From Thermogemmatispora sp042408735 (GTDB lineage Bacteria; Chloroflexota; Ktedonobacteria; Ktedonobacterales; Ktedonobacteraceae): a stretch of 64,000 nucleotides of DNA. Where the stretch lies: positions 1-64,000 of the forward strand of contig NZ_JBHOQV010000208.1 of the NCBI RefSeq assembly GCF_042408735.1. Direction: 5' to 3'. The notes beneath the pieces were generated by a model, which saw only the letters and a list, made by a program, of their open reading frames with translations, was not told the origin of the DNA and did no database searches. Both the position numbers and the translations under genes were made by a program. This document shows positions 45,740-53,213 of this stretch, in pieces (position 1 is the first letter of the stretch; each line of letters begins with the position of its first letter).

Positions 45740-46005
45740 TCAGGCAGGTCTCCTGGCTTCTGGCTCAAGCGCACCTCGACGCGCCTTCCCATTCCCTCCA
45801 GCGGCTCTGCAGGGTTCCCACAGATGCTCGCGCATCAGAAACAGTGGCTTGCTCGCTTACTTGCTCGCACCCGTCCGCAGCGGAGAACGGACGGGGCATC
45901 GAGGTGCTCGCCAGTCACAGTAGCGCGACTGCGCCGGATTCTCACCGGCTTCCCTATTCTGCCGGAAATGCTCGCCAGCCTTTCCGGCCACCTGATGCGT
46001 CGCAC
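45740..46005 (-). promoter_or_regulatory. Cobalamin riboswitch
   Basis: Read on the minus strand: GGGAAGCCGGTGAGAATCC followed by CGCAGTCGCGCTACTGTGA (the core P3-P6 segment), GCCACTG at 45848-45842, and the B12 box AGCCAGGAGACCTGCC at 45758-45743. These are the consensus blocks of adenosylcobalamin-class riboswitches in correct order. The expression platform lies in the 165 nt between the B12 box and the BtuF start; a clear terminator is not seen, so translation control is likely. Exact ends are approximate. Confidence 0.92.
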
Positions 46006-46009
46006 ATTT

Positions 46010-46057
46010 CACTACTAGCAAAGGAAGTATAGGTTCACTGCTAGCAGAAGAAGTATA
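46010..46057. repeat. Two 22-nt imperfect tandem repeats upstream of the riboswitch
   Basis: 46010-46031 and 46036-46057 share CACT(A/G)CTAGCA(A/G)... ending AAGTATA, period 26. Both carry TATACTT on the minus strand; the second copy contains the -10 of the riboswitch promoter. Confidence 0.6.
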
Positions 46058-46081
46058 TGCAAGAGGTTGCCTGGCTGTCAA
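46052..46081 (-). promoter_or_regulatory. Promoter of the riboswitch-btuF transcript, 18-nt spacer
   Basis: On the minus strand TTGACA reads 46081-46076 and TATACT 46057-46052, spacer 18 nt; transcription would start near 46045, just before the riboswitch. Confidence 0.7.
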
Positions 46082-46138
46082 CCCGGAGCGGTTGCCGTTC
46101 CGGGACCGGAGCAGCCAGCCGGCGCGGCGGAGAGCGCG

Positions 46139-46906
46139 CTAGCAGGGAACTACCCCGGTTCCCAGGCGGGAGGCCACCAGCTCCCGCAGGCGTACGGCGT
46201 TGCGCAGGGCATACCCCTGGCTATCGTTATTGAAATAGACATAGCACTGGCGTCCCGCCGCGGCTTCCCTGAGCAGCCACTCGGCCCAGAAAGACAGCTC
46301 TGCCTCGCTAAAGCAGGGGCCTTGCTGACCAGCATGGAAGCGTAGATAGCGAAAGGCTGCCGTCGCTGGCAGCTCCACAGGCGTGGAGAGCGTCCCACCG
46401 ACAGCCATTACCAGAGCGCAGCCATGCTCTGCCAACAGAGCGCCCAGGCGTTCCCCCTCGGCCCCCTGCAGCCAGGAGGGGTCACGAAACTCAAAAGCCA
46501 CCTCCAGCCCGGGCGGCAGCCCATGGAGAAAGGTCGCCAAACGCTCCAGGTCGCTCCGCCAGTGGGGCGGAAGCTGATACAGGAGCGGGCCAAGGCGTTG
46601 ACCCAGGCCACGCACCGCCTCTAGCAAGCGCGCCTGCGGCTCAGCCACATCGCGCAGCTTCTTCATATGCGTCAGATAGCGACTGGCCTTGACAGCGAAG
46701 CGGAAACGCGGATGAAAGGCCACTTGCTCGGCCCAAAGCTGAAACTGGGCACGCGAAGGCAAACGATAGAAGCTTCTATTAATCTCCACTGTCGCAAAAT
46801 GGCGCGCATAATAGGGCAGATACTCCTGTGGCGGCAGATCGGATGGATAAAAGCGACCAACCCAGTGCCGATAAATCCAACCGGAAGTACCAATCCAGAT
46901 CGTCAT
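46139..46906 (-). CDS. DUF72 family protein (YecE-like)
   Basis: Start at 46906 (MTIWIGTSGW) with GGAGA upstream; an extension to 46999 is not used. The 255-residue protein is a TIM-barrel-like DUF72 member: IGTSGWIYRHW at the start, YARHFATVEINRSFYRLPS, PRFRFAVKASRYLTHMKKL, LLYQLPPHWRSDLERL, AFEFRDPSW and the closing CYVYFNNDSQGYALRNAVRL. The family is widespread, but its reaction is not established. Transcribed alone. Confidence 0.93.
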   Translation of the reverse strand: MTIWIGTSGWIYRHWVGRFYPSDLPPQEYLPYYARHFATVEINRSFYRLPSRAQFQLWAEQVAFHPRFRFAVKASRYLTHMKKLRDVAEPQARLLEAVRGLGQRLGPLLYQLPPHWRSDLERLATFLHGLPPGLEVAFEFRDPSWLQGAEGERLGALLAEHGCALVMAVGGTLSTPVELPATAAFRYLRFHAGQQGPCFSEAELSFWAEWLLREAAAGRQCYVYFNNDSQGYALRNAVRLRELVASRLGTGVVPC

Positions 46907-47243
46907 CGCTCGCTCTCCGCCAGCCAGTAGGCTATGGGGAGGTCTCCGGCTGGCCCTGCAAGACCTGCCGGGCGCCAGGGCAGAGCAGCAAACCAACAAC
47001 CAGCAGTCCGGCAGCTACTCACTGGGGTCTGCCCACCTCAGCCCAGTAGCTGCTCCATCCACACCCCTCCCTCGTAGCGACCTAATCCGGATCCCGATTA
47101 TCCATAGTATTCCACAAGGCCAGAAAGCGGACAAGCCTGCTCCGGAGCGAGAGAAAAGAGAAGTTGAGCGAAGGAGAGGCAAGCTGACAGCCACGACGGG
47201 CCGGGCCGGCAGAGCGACCAGGGGTCAGGCGGCGGGCAGCGTC
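46907..47243. other. Intergenic region, no feature seen
   Basis: Spacer between two minus-strand genes. No hairpin with a U-tract and no clear promoter. Confidence 0.45.
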
Positions 47244-48800
47244 CTAGGCGCTCACCTGGAGCACCTCAACCACAATCACGCTCACATTATCATCGCCGCC
47301 CCCGTCGAGGGCGGCCTGAATCAAACACTGACAGATCGTCTCTGGACCGCTATTGAGGCCCAGCAGATGCTCGATTTGAGGATCACGCACCATTTCCCAC
47401 AAGCCATCGGAGCACAAGAGCAGCTTATCGCCTCTCAGCAGCGGCACCGCGAAGACATCAACCTCGACCACCGCCCGGTCCCCCAGGCAGCGATAGATCT
47501 GATTGCGCTGCGGATGATGATAGACGTCCTCCTGAGAAATCGACCCTGCGTTCAGCAGGCGAGCCACCACCGAATGATCCTGGGTCACCTGGGTCAGGCC
47601 CCTGGCGGGACGATAGAGATACGTGCGACTATCGCCAACATTCAGCACGTAGGCGGTTCGATCGAGCAGGAGGGCCGCCGTCACCGTCGTGCCCATATCG
47701 GCCTTCTCGGCGCGATTGCGCTGATAGAGCTTCAGGTTAGCGTGCTGGAGAGCATCGACCAGGATGCCGGTCAGGAAGGACTCGTCGTTCTCTACCGAAT
47801 TTGTCAAGGCAGGCAGCGTCAGCTCACAGAAGGTTTCTACCACCAGGCGGCTCGCCTCGCGCCCATTGGAATGGCCTCCCATTCCATCGGCCACCACACA
47901 GAGACCAAAGGTCTGGCCGGTATGCGTCCGCCGCTGCTGAATAGCGGCCAGATTGTCCTCATTCGGCTTATGCCTGCGTTTCAGGCCAGGATCAGTGGCC
48001 GCCCCCATACGAATAACCAGCGCACCTCGGGATGAGAGGCCCGCCAGCGTCTCTGTCCGGCGCTCTCTGCCACCCTCGGCGACCGACGTCTGAGAGAAGG
48101 GCTGAGGCGTCTCAAGACTCTGAGCCTGCACTTCAGAGGGAAAAGCGAGCTGCTTCTCGACAGGGGAAGCCATAAGAGCGGAGAAAATAGCTGGCGTCGA
48201 AAGAGGGAGATTGGTCTGAGTAGGGAAATCGGCCCACAGCGACCGCCGCTGCTCAGGAGAGGGAGGAAGGCCCGAGGCGAGCGGGGGAGAAGGAGCAGCG
48301 CCAGGTACGGATGAGTCCAGCGATCGAGCGGCCGAGTCGGGAGCGCTGGCCCGGGAGGAGCCTGGCGCCATCGAGGAGGTCGCCAGGGGACGCGAACGCA
48401 CCCGCGACCTGCCACCAGGACGGTAGTCCTCCACAGCTCGCTGCGCCTGCGCCTCAGCCTCGCGCAGCTCCTGCAGTTCCTGCCTGGGCAGCCGGCGCTC
48501 TTGCCATTCACGCCAGCAGGCTCGCCAGAGGCGCCAGCCAATGACCAGGACTCCCACCCAGGCGGCAGCCAGGAGGAGGAGAAAGATCACCAGTCCCAAC
48601 AAAGGAAGAAGAAGGGCAGGCCCGCGGACCTCCCACAGCGCCGGAAGCTGCCGGAGCGTTTGCCAAAGCAGCAGCCAGGCCTGGGGAAGGAAAGTACCTG
48701 AAATCCAGACCAGGAGACCCAGCGCCGCGAGCCATCCCAGCAGCCGCACGGGCAGCGGAACCTGACGAACCCCGTAGCCGATGTTGAATTGCCCCAGCAT
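47244..48800 (-). CDS. PP2C-family Ser/Thr phosphatase with N-terminal membrane segments
   Basis: A 518-residue protein. Two hydrophobic helices (about 15-45 and 60-92: LLGWLAALGLLVWISG; LLLPLLGLVIFLLLLAA) anchor it, then a charged coiled-coil-like helix and a long Ser/Pro-rich linker (about 125-260). The C-terminal domain has all PP2C/SpoIIE-type motifs: PNEDNLAA, VVADGMGGHSNGREAS, DMGTTVTAALLL, NVGDSRTYLYR, LLLCSDGLWEMV and GGGDDNVSVIVVE, with metal-binding aspartates intact. It should dephosphorylate Ser/Thr-phosphorylated proteins at the cytoplasmic face and could oppose Hanks-type kinases; the kinase-like gene is 10 kb away. Confidence 0.92.
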   Translation of the reverse strand: MLGQFNIGYGVRQVPLPVRLLGWLAALGLLVWISGTFLPQAWLLLWQTLRQLPALWEVRGPALLLPLLGLVIFLLLLAAAWVGVLVIGWRLWRACWREWQERRLPRQELQELREAEAQAQRAVEDYRPGGRSRVRSRPLATSSMAPGSSRASAPDSAARSLDSSVPGAAPSPPLASGLPPSPEQRRSLWADFPTQTNLPLSTPAIFSALMASPVEKQLAFPSEVQAQSLETPQPFSQTSVAEGGRERRTETLAGLSSRGALVIRMGAATDPGLKRRHKPNEDNLAAIQQRRTHTGQTFGLCVVADGMGGHSNGREASRLVVETFCELTLPALTNSVENDESFLTGILVDALQHANLKLYQRNRAEKADMGTTVTAALLLDRTAYVLNVGDSRTYLYRPARGLTQVTQDHSVVARLLNAGSISQEDVYHHPQRNQIYRCLGDRAVVEVDVFAVPLLRGDKLLLCSDGLWEMVRDPQIEHLLGLNSGPETICQCLIQAALDGGGDDNVSVIVVEVLQVSA

Positions 48801-49105
48801 CGCTTCGCTATCCTCTCTTTACCAGGCCGTGCCGGGCACTCACAATCAGCTCAGCATCGTGCGTTTTCTGCAATTCTTGCCAACAATATTAAGTATACTC
48901 ACCACTTCGCACAGTGTGCAGCATGACCATCCAAAATTCCTGGTACAGGCGCCCGCAAAAGTGACAGAGCCGCTCCGTAGGCTCGCTGCTCCCGCTGCGC
49001 TGCTCTCCCAGGACCTCCCATGAGAGTTAAACAGGGACTTGACAAACTCACAAGAAGTGAAGTATCCTAGTGGTGACAAATGGCAGAGAAGCCATCAACC
49101 AAGAG
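48801..49105. other. Divergent intergenic region with tRNA promoter
   Basis: No protein gene supported. Holds the promoter at 49039-49068. A minus-strand TATACT at 48898-48893 may belong to the phosphatase gene but has no -35 at the right distance. Confidence 0.5.
49039..49068 (+). promoter_or_regulatory. Promoter of the tRNA-Ser/tRNA-Trp pair, 18-nt spacer
   Basis: Consensus TTGACA at 49039-49044 and TATCCT at 49063-49068, spacer 18 nt; the tRNA-Ser begins 38 nt after the -10. Confidence 0.75.
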
Positions 49106-49196
49106 GGAGAGGTCGCATAGAGGCCTAGTGCGGCGGTTTGCTAAACCGCTAGGGATCAAAAGTCCCTCGTGGGTTCGAATCCCACCCTCTCCGCCA
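49106..49196 (+). tRNA. tRNA-Ser(GCT), CCA encoded
   Basis: Acceptor GGAGAGG (49106-49112) pairs with CCTCTCC (49186-49192); discriminator G and CCA 49194-49196 are in the gene. The anticodon stem GCGGT/ACCGC encloses TTGCTAA with anticodon GCT at 49140-49142. The long variable arm (AGGGA...TCCCT) and the T arm GTGGG TTCGAAT CCCAC are as expected of a class II serine tRNA. It reads AGC/AGU codons. Confidence 0.95.
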
Positions 49197-49221
49197 GGCC
49201 AGCGATCGCTGGCCTGTGTAC

Positions 49222-49914
49222 AGGGGTGTAGCTCAATCGGTAGAGCAGCGGTCTCCAAAGTGCGCCCCTGTGGTGCTTCTGTTCTTGTTGCGGCAGCGCA
49301 ACATCACTGAAGCGGATGTGATTAAAGCACGACCTCACCTGGCTCCCGAAAGGGAGCGGGGACAACAGCATGGTCGAAAAGTCCGGCGGCTCCCTCCGCT
49401 AACCACGGCAGGCGGGAAAGCAGCCCCGGGCAGCTAGGCCGGGCATGGTGAAGGCTGGATTGCTTGAACCTCAGTCGCCCGCCTCCCTGGATTGCCAGTC
49501 GTAATTTGGAGGGCTGGCAACCGCTTCTCCAGCGAGGCTCTCGTCGGGTGCAAGACCCTCCGGCGAGTGTGGCGGCGAACGGGGCACCTAAACCCGGAGC
49601 GGAGCAGAAGCGCAACTGGGGGATCGCCTAAACACCGCAAGGTGCATGGCGACGGAGCATCCATAGTACTCAAAGGCTCAGGGTAACGCCTGAGACACGG
49701 GGAAGGGATGCAGGAGGTCCACCCCAAAAGGGGCACGTGGCGCCAGGGTCAGCTCACCCGGCCCAGTGCAGACCTCTGGAGAGCCGGATGCATCGAAAGG
49801 TGCACGTCCGGTTCGGGGAGACATCGCCAGCGGCCCGCCCAACAAGTGCGCGGCGCGGGTTGCGGTCGAGCAGCTCCACACCGCAGGTTGCGGGTTCAAG
49901 TCCTGCCGCCCCTG
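49222..49914 (+). tRNA. tRNA-Trp(CCA), split by a group II intron
   Basis: Exon 1 is 49222-49259 and exon 2 is 49880-49914. Joined, they give a normal tRNA: acceptor AGGGGTG/CGCCCCT with one G-U pair, D arm with CTCAATCGGTAGAG, anticodon stem GCGGT (49248-49252)/ACCGC (49880-49884), loop CTCCAAA with anticodon CCA at 49255-49257, T arm GCGGG TTCAAGT CCTGC, discriminator G at 49914. CCA is not encoded (CCT follows), unlike the tRNA-Ser. The break falls exactly between position 38, the last loop base, and 39, the first 3' stem base. It is downstream of tRNA-Ser in one probable transcript and is followed by a long terminator stem. Confidence 0.93.
49260..49879 (+). mobile_element. ORF-less group II intron in tRNA-Trp
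   Basis: The 620-nt insert begins GTGCGCCCC (GUGYG consensus) and ends AC. EBS1 TTTGGAG (49505-49511) is the exact complement of IBS1 CTCCAAA (49253-49259), the anticodon loop. A segment near 49668 (TAGTACTCAAAGGCTC, then GGGTAACGCC) is typical of domain III and the DIII/DIV junction in bacterial introns. Domain IV is short (GAGGTC 49714-49719 pairs with GACCTC 49771-49776) and has no reverse transcriptase. Domain V is 49781-49814: GAGCC with AGC triad, GAAA tetraloop and a two-base CG bulge. Domain VI (GGAG 49817-49820 / CTCC 49874-49877) has candidate branch-point A49872, 7 nt before the 3' end. Confidence 0.92.
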
Positions 49915-49918
49915 CCTG

Positions 49919-49970
49919 TAGATAAAGAGGCCGGTGCTTCATCGTCACAAAGCACCGGCCTCTTTATCTA
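49919..49970 (+). terminator. Long terminator stem after tRNA-Trp
   Basis: A perfect 21-bp stem pairs 49919-49939 with 49950-49970 around a 10-nt loop; the right arm ends CTCTTTATCTA. It starts 5 nt after the tRNA-Trp. Confidence 0.75.
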
Positions 49971-50399
49971 CCTGACCCTCTTCCCACCTATCCCAGGTCC
50001 TACCTCCCCCCTCCAGCAGACGCTGCTCGCCTGCTCTCAGGCGAAGCCAGAGCCTGATGCATTGCCCCATCTCCAGCCAGTATGGTATCATAGGCAACAG
50101 AGCAACATGCCAGACGGCAAAGAAAGGCAGCAGGAAGGGCAGCGCGCAAGCCAGGCCAAGCCAGGCCGTAGCAGACCAGGTCAAGGCAGGAGCAGCCCTG
50201 AGGCATGCTGGGGAAAGAGATCTGCTTTCCCCTGAGCACCAGGCGCTCACCACGCTCTGACACGCTGCGCCTGACCGGACTGGCCTCCTGTCTGTCCGCC
50301 AGGCATACCTACCCTGGTCCCGCTGGCAGGCACAGCGGTCGGTCGCTCAAGCAAGAGAGATAGACAATGGCCGCTTCAGCATCGTGAAGGGATGTTCGT
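49971..50399. other. Intergenic region, no gene
   Basis: Spacer between the tRNA terminator and coaD. GC-rich short frames only; coaD promoter not identified. Confidence 0.45.
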
Positions 50400-50915
50400 G
50401 TGAGCAACGCAGAGAAACGTCAACGGATTGCCGTTTACCCGGGCAGCTTTGACCCGCTCACGCACGGCCACCTGGATATCGCGCGGCGCGGCGCCCGCCT
50501 TTTCGATACGCTGATCGTGGCAGTCTATGCTGTTCCCGATAAGAACCTGCTCTTCTCCGTCGATGAGCGGGTGCAGCTCTGGGAGGAGGTCATCGCCGCC
50601 GAGGGCCTCACCAATGTCCGCGTGGAGAAATTCTACGGTCTCGTTGTGGAGTTTGTGCGCTCGGTGGGCGGCTCAGTCATCGTCAAGGGCCTGCGCTCGC
50701 CCAACGACTTTGAGGCCGAGTTTCAGCAAGGGCTGATGAACCGCAAATTGGCCCCAGAAATTGAAACTGTCTGCCTGTTGACGAACTTGCAGCATCTATT
50801 TGTCAGCTCCTCTCTGCTCAAGGAGGTGGCTCGCCTCGGAGGGAACGTCAGCGACATGTTGCCTCCAGCGGTCATCAAGGCCCTGCAGCGCAAGTTTGGC
50901 CAGAGCGAGACCTGA
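50400..50915 (+). CDS. coaD: Phosphopantetheine adenylyltransferase
   Basis: A GTG at 50400 is the start (AAGGG about 8 nt upstream). The 171-residue protein carries the nucleotidyltransferase motif PGSFDPLTHGH with THGH at 21-24, VKGLRSPNDFEAEFQ near residue 98 and the distal FVSSSLLKEVARLGG near 136, equivalent to ISSTxVR. It makes dephospho-CoA from 4'-phosphopantetheine and ATP, the fourth step of coenzyme A synthesis. Length and motif order are canonical. It lies at the head of a plus-strand housekeeping block. Confidence 0.97.
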   Translation: MSNAEKRQRIAVYPGSFDPLTHGHLDIARRGARLFDTLIVAVYAVPDKNLLFSVDERVQLWEEVIAAEGLTNVRVEKFYGLVVEFVRSVGGSVIVKGLRSPNDFEAEFQQGLMNRKLAPEIETVCLLTNLQHLFVSSSLLKEVARLGGNVSDMLPPAVIKALQRKFGQSET

Positions 50916-51377
50916 GCCACCAGGATCATCGTTCGCCTGCCTCCCAACTTCAGCCAGGCTGGTCGGGCGCGAAGCTGGCCAGCCACCCAGGCACAGGCAC
51001 AAAGCAGGCTGCCCCGCCTCTGTCTGGGCCAGCCGGCCCAGCCCAATCGAATCGGCGAGGACGAGACCACAAACAGGGCAGAGGCCACAAACAGGGCAGC
51101 GGAGGACAGAGGACAGTGACAGGCTCCCCGACCGCGCGGGGGTCAGGGGAGAGAAAGGCCGGTCAGCCTGGGCAGGCAGGTAACTGGATAGGACAGATGG
51201 CGGCGAACTGGCCCGCAGGCCGTCAAAGGAGCGGGGCCAAACCAAAGGGACCAGGGATCCGTCCCGCCCCACGAGCGAGCCGAGCCGGCCAGCCCAGGGG
51301 CCTGATACCTGTCTGCCCGCTCATCAGCGGCCCCAGCAATCAGCCGCCAGAGAGCATGAGGAAGAGGAAGGGTCAGT
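50916..51377. other. Intergenic region with short tandem duplication
   Basis: No gene supported. CCACAAACAGGGCAG occurs twice, at 51067-51081 and 51085-51099 (period 18). No promoter or terminator is clear. Confidence 0.45.
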
Positions 51378-52043
51378 GTGGATATACTCTATTTGATAGA
51401 TCGCCTGGAAAACCTGATCGCCAGCAGCCGCAGGATGCCCCTTGTCAACCAGATCATGGTCAGGGAGGCCGAGATCCTGACGATCCTCGATCAAATGCGT
51501 GCCGCGATCCCAGAAGAGGTCAAGCAGGCCCGACGCCTCCTGCAGGAGAAGGAGCGCATCCTGGCCCAGGCCCAGGCGGAGGCCGCCAGCATTCTGGCCA
51601 AGGCGCGTGAGGAGTCTGAGCGAGTCATGGATCGCGAGGGACTCCTGCGGCAGGCCGAGGAGCGCTCTCAAGAGTTGGTACGCCTGGCAGAAGAGCAGGC
51701 CCAACAGCTCAAGAGCGAAGCCAACATCTATGTCGCAGAAACCTTACGCTCCCTGCATGAGCACCTGACGGCCATCGAAACAGAGATCAGTCGCACCATT
51801 TTGAGCATCGAAAAGGGACTGGAGAGCCTGGAAGCCTCGCCCTATCTCGAGGAGAGCGAGGGTCAGGTCGCTGAGGAGGTACCCGAGGAGGACTACGCCC
51901 TCTACGCCGATGAGGAAGAGGCGGAGGATGCCCTCCCCCCCCATCCTTCCCCCCGCCGCTCTTCCCTGGCCGCCGATACGATGGGCGGCCCAATGCCCGG
52001 ACACCCCGGCCAGCCACCTCGCCGCTCCGAGCCAAGGGCTTGA
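51378..52043 (+). CDS. Coiled-coil protein, ATP synthase b/DivIVA-like
   Basis: A 221-residue protein from a GTG at 51378 with GGAAGGG 5 nt upstream. Residues 1-50 resemble the N-terminus of proteins encoded next to coaD in Chloroflexota (LIDRLENLIASSRRMPLVNQ). Residues 50-160 are a long coiled coil rich in Ala, Glu, Gln and Arg (ARRLLQEKERILAQAQAEA). The tail is acidic then Pro-rich. There is no membrane helix, so it is not a real ATP synthase b subunit despite the similarity of the coil. A scaffold or cell-division-linked role is possible. Its stop codon touches the promoter of the next operon. Confidence 0.7.
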   Translation: MDILYLIDRLENLIASSRRMPLVNQIMVREAEILTILDQMRAAIPEEVKQARRLLQEKERILAQAQAEAASILAKAREESERVMDREGLLRQAEERSQELVRLAEEQAQQLKSEANIYVAETLRSLHEHLTAIETEISRTILSIEKGLESLEASPYLEESEGQVAEEVPEEDYALYADEEEAEDALPPHPSPRRSSLAADTMGGPMPGHPGQPPRRSEPRA

Positions 52044-52072
52044 CACACCTTCTCAGAGTCACCTATAATGAA
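52043..52072 (+). promoter_or_regulatory. Strong sigma-A-type promoter, 18-nt spacer
   Basis: Perfect consensus TTGACA at 52043-52048 and TATAAT at 52067-52072 with 18 nt between them. The -35 begins on the last base of the preceding stop codon. It drives the DUF177-rpmF unit. Confidence 0.85.
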
Positions 52073-52205
52073 CCAGCGTACGTGAGAAGCTGAGTATCTT
52101 CCAGACTTGCGCCATCGACAGACAGCCTGACCTGTTCAGCACTATTTGTAGCCCTTCTCCCGTTCAGTCGTCTACTTTGGGGCAAAAAGTGAGGTTCCGT
52201 TTCTT

Positions 52206-52745
52206 ATGCAGTACAACGTGGCGCAACTGCTGAAGGCGTCCATCGGCACCGCCTTCCAGGCAGATATTCACGAAGAAGATGTTCAGCTGGATAGCGATCT
52301 CAAGATACTCGGCGCTATCAACGGCCACGTCCGCATGCGACGCACCGACTACGGGTTGCTGGTCGATGGCTGGGTGGATCTTACCCTCCCGCTGGTTTGT
52401 GACCGCTGCTTGAAGCCCTTCGAGCAGCCCATGCATATTACCTTCGAGGAGCTGTTCTATCCTACCATCGATGTCACCAGCGGAGTGCCTCTTCCCCCAC
52501 CCCTGGGTGAGGATGAGGGCTTCCCTATCGACGAGCATCACCATCTCGACCTGAGCGAAGCCGTGCGCCAGCACCTGCTGCTGGCGCTGCCAATGCGCGC
52601 GCTTTGCCGCGAGGATTGCCCGGGTCTCTGCCCGCAGTGCGGTCACGATCTCAGTTTAGGCCCCTGCCAGTGCCAGCCGGAGATCGATCCGCGCTGGAGC
52701 GCACTGGCTGAGCTGCTGCAGGACCGTTTGCCGTCGCAAGCTTGA
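52206..52745 (+). CDS. DUF177/YceD family protein
   Basis: A 179-residue protein. It has the YceD features: MQYNVAQLLKASIG, an interior LVDGWVDLTLPLVCDRCLKPF with Cys65 and Cys68, and a C-terminal cysteine group CREDCPGLCPQCG that can bind zinc. The family is needed for normal 23S rRNA accumulation in E. coli and plants and is usually encoded beside rpmF, as here (77-nt gap). It is the first gene after the consensus promoter. Confidence 0.92.
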   Translation: MQYNVAQLLKASIGTAFQADIHEEDVQLDSDLKILGAINGHVRMRRTDYGLLVDGWVDLTLPLVCDRCLKPFEQPMHITFEELFYPTIDVTSGVPLPPPLGEDEGFPIDEHHHLDLSEAVRQHLLLALPMRALCREDCPGLCPQCGHDLSLGPCQCQPEIDPRWSALAELLQDRLPSQA

Positions 52746-52822
52746 CGTGCTCGCTGGCGCTGGTCATCCAGTCCGTTCTCGCCAGCTAGCCCGATTAGGA
52801 GATAGAGGAGGAGCCTTGTTCT

Positions 52823-53014
52823 ATGGGCGCATTACCAAAACAGCGAGTTTCCCATGCGCGTAAAGGCGAGAGACGCGCGCATTTTCATTTGAAGCTGCCT
52901 AAGCTGGTGCTCTGCCCACAGTGCCGCTCGCCACGCCTGGCACACCACGCCTGTCCGAAGTGCGGCACCTACCGTGGTCGTCAGATCTTCTGGCCCAAGG
53001 AGCGGAAGCGCTAG
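52823..53014 (+). CDS. rpmF: 50S ribosomal protein L32
   Basis: A 63-residue protein matching bL32 over its full length: MGALPKQRVSHARKGERRAH at the start and a zinc ribbon with Cys31, Cys34, Cys44 and Cys47 (CPQC and CPKC), ending with a basic YRGRQIF segment. It binds 23S rRNA in the large subunit. All four cysteines are present, so this is the zinc-containing (C+) form. Partner of the DUF177 gene upstream. Confidence 0.97.
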   Translation: MGALPKQRVSHARKGERRAHFHLKLPKLVLCPQCRSPRLAHHACPKCGTYRGRQIFWPKERKR

Positions 53015-53213
53015 AGGCTCGCAGCCCCTGCCCTGCAGGTAGCAGATAGGCACCGCACTGCCAGAAGAAACGAGCACCTTGAGACGATAACTGACAAACG
53101 AACGAGAAGAGGAGAGAGCGTGAGGACAGGTCCGCGGGCGGGCGAGGTCAGGCCAGACAGGCGGTGCATACTTCGCTCGTGCCGCGCTTGCCCTTCGCGT
53201 ACACTGTGACTTT

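Noticed and set aside
49520..49525. ACCGCT as EBS2 pairing with AGCGGT (49247-49252)
   Set aside because: It lies 3' of EBS1, whereas EBS2 normally lies 5' of EBS1 in domain I, so it is more likely a chance match.
49260..49879. Group I intron, integrated plasmid or attachment-site explanation for the tRNA-Trp insert
   Set aside because: No group I core pairing was seen, no integrase or direct repeat flanks it, and the GTGCG start, AC end and complete domain V identify group II. The only protein frames inside are short shadows.
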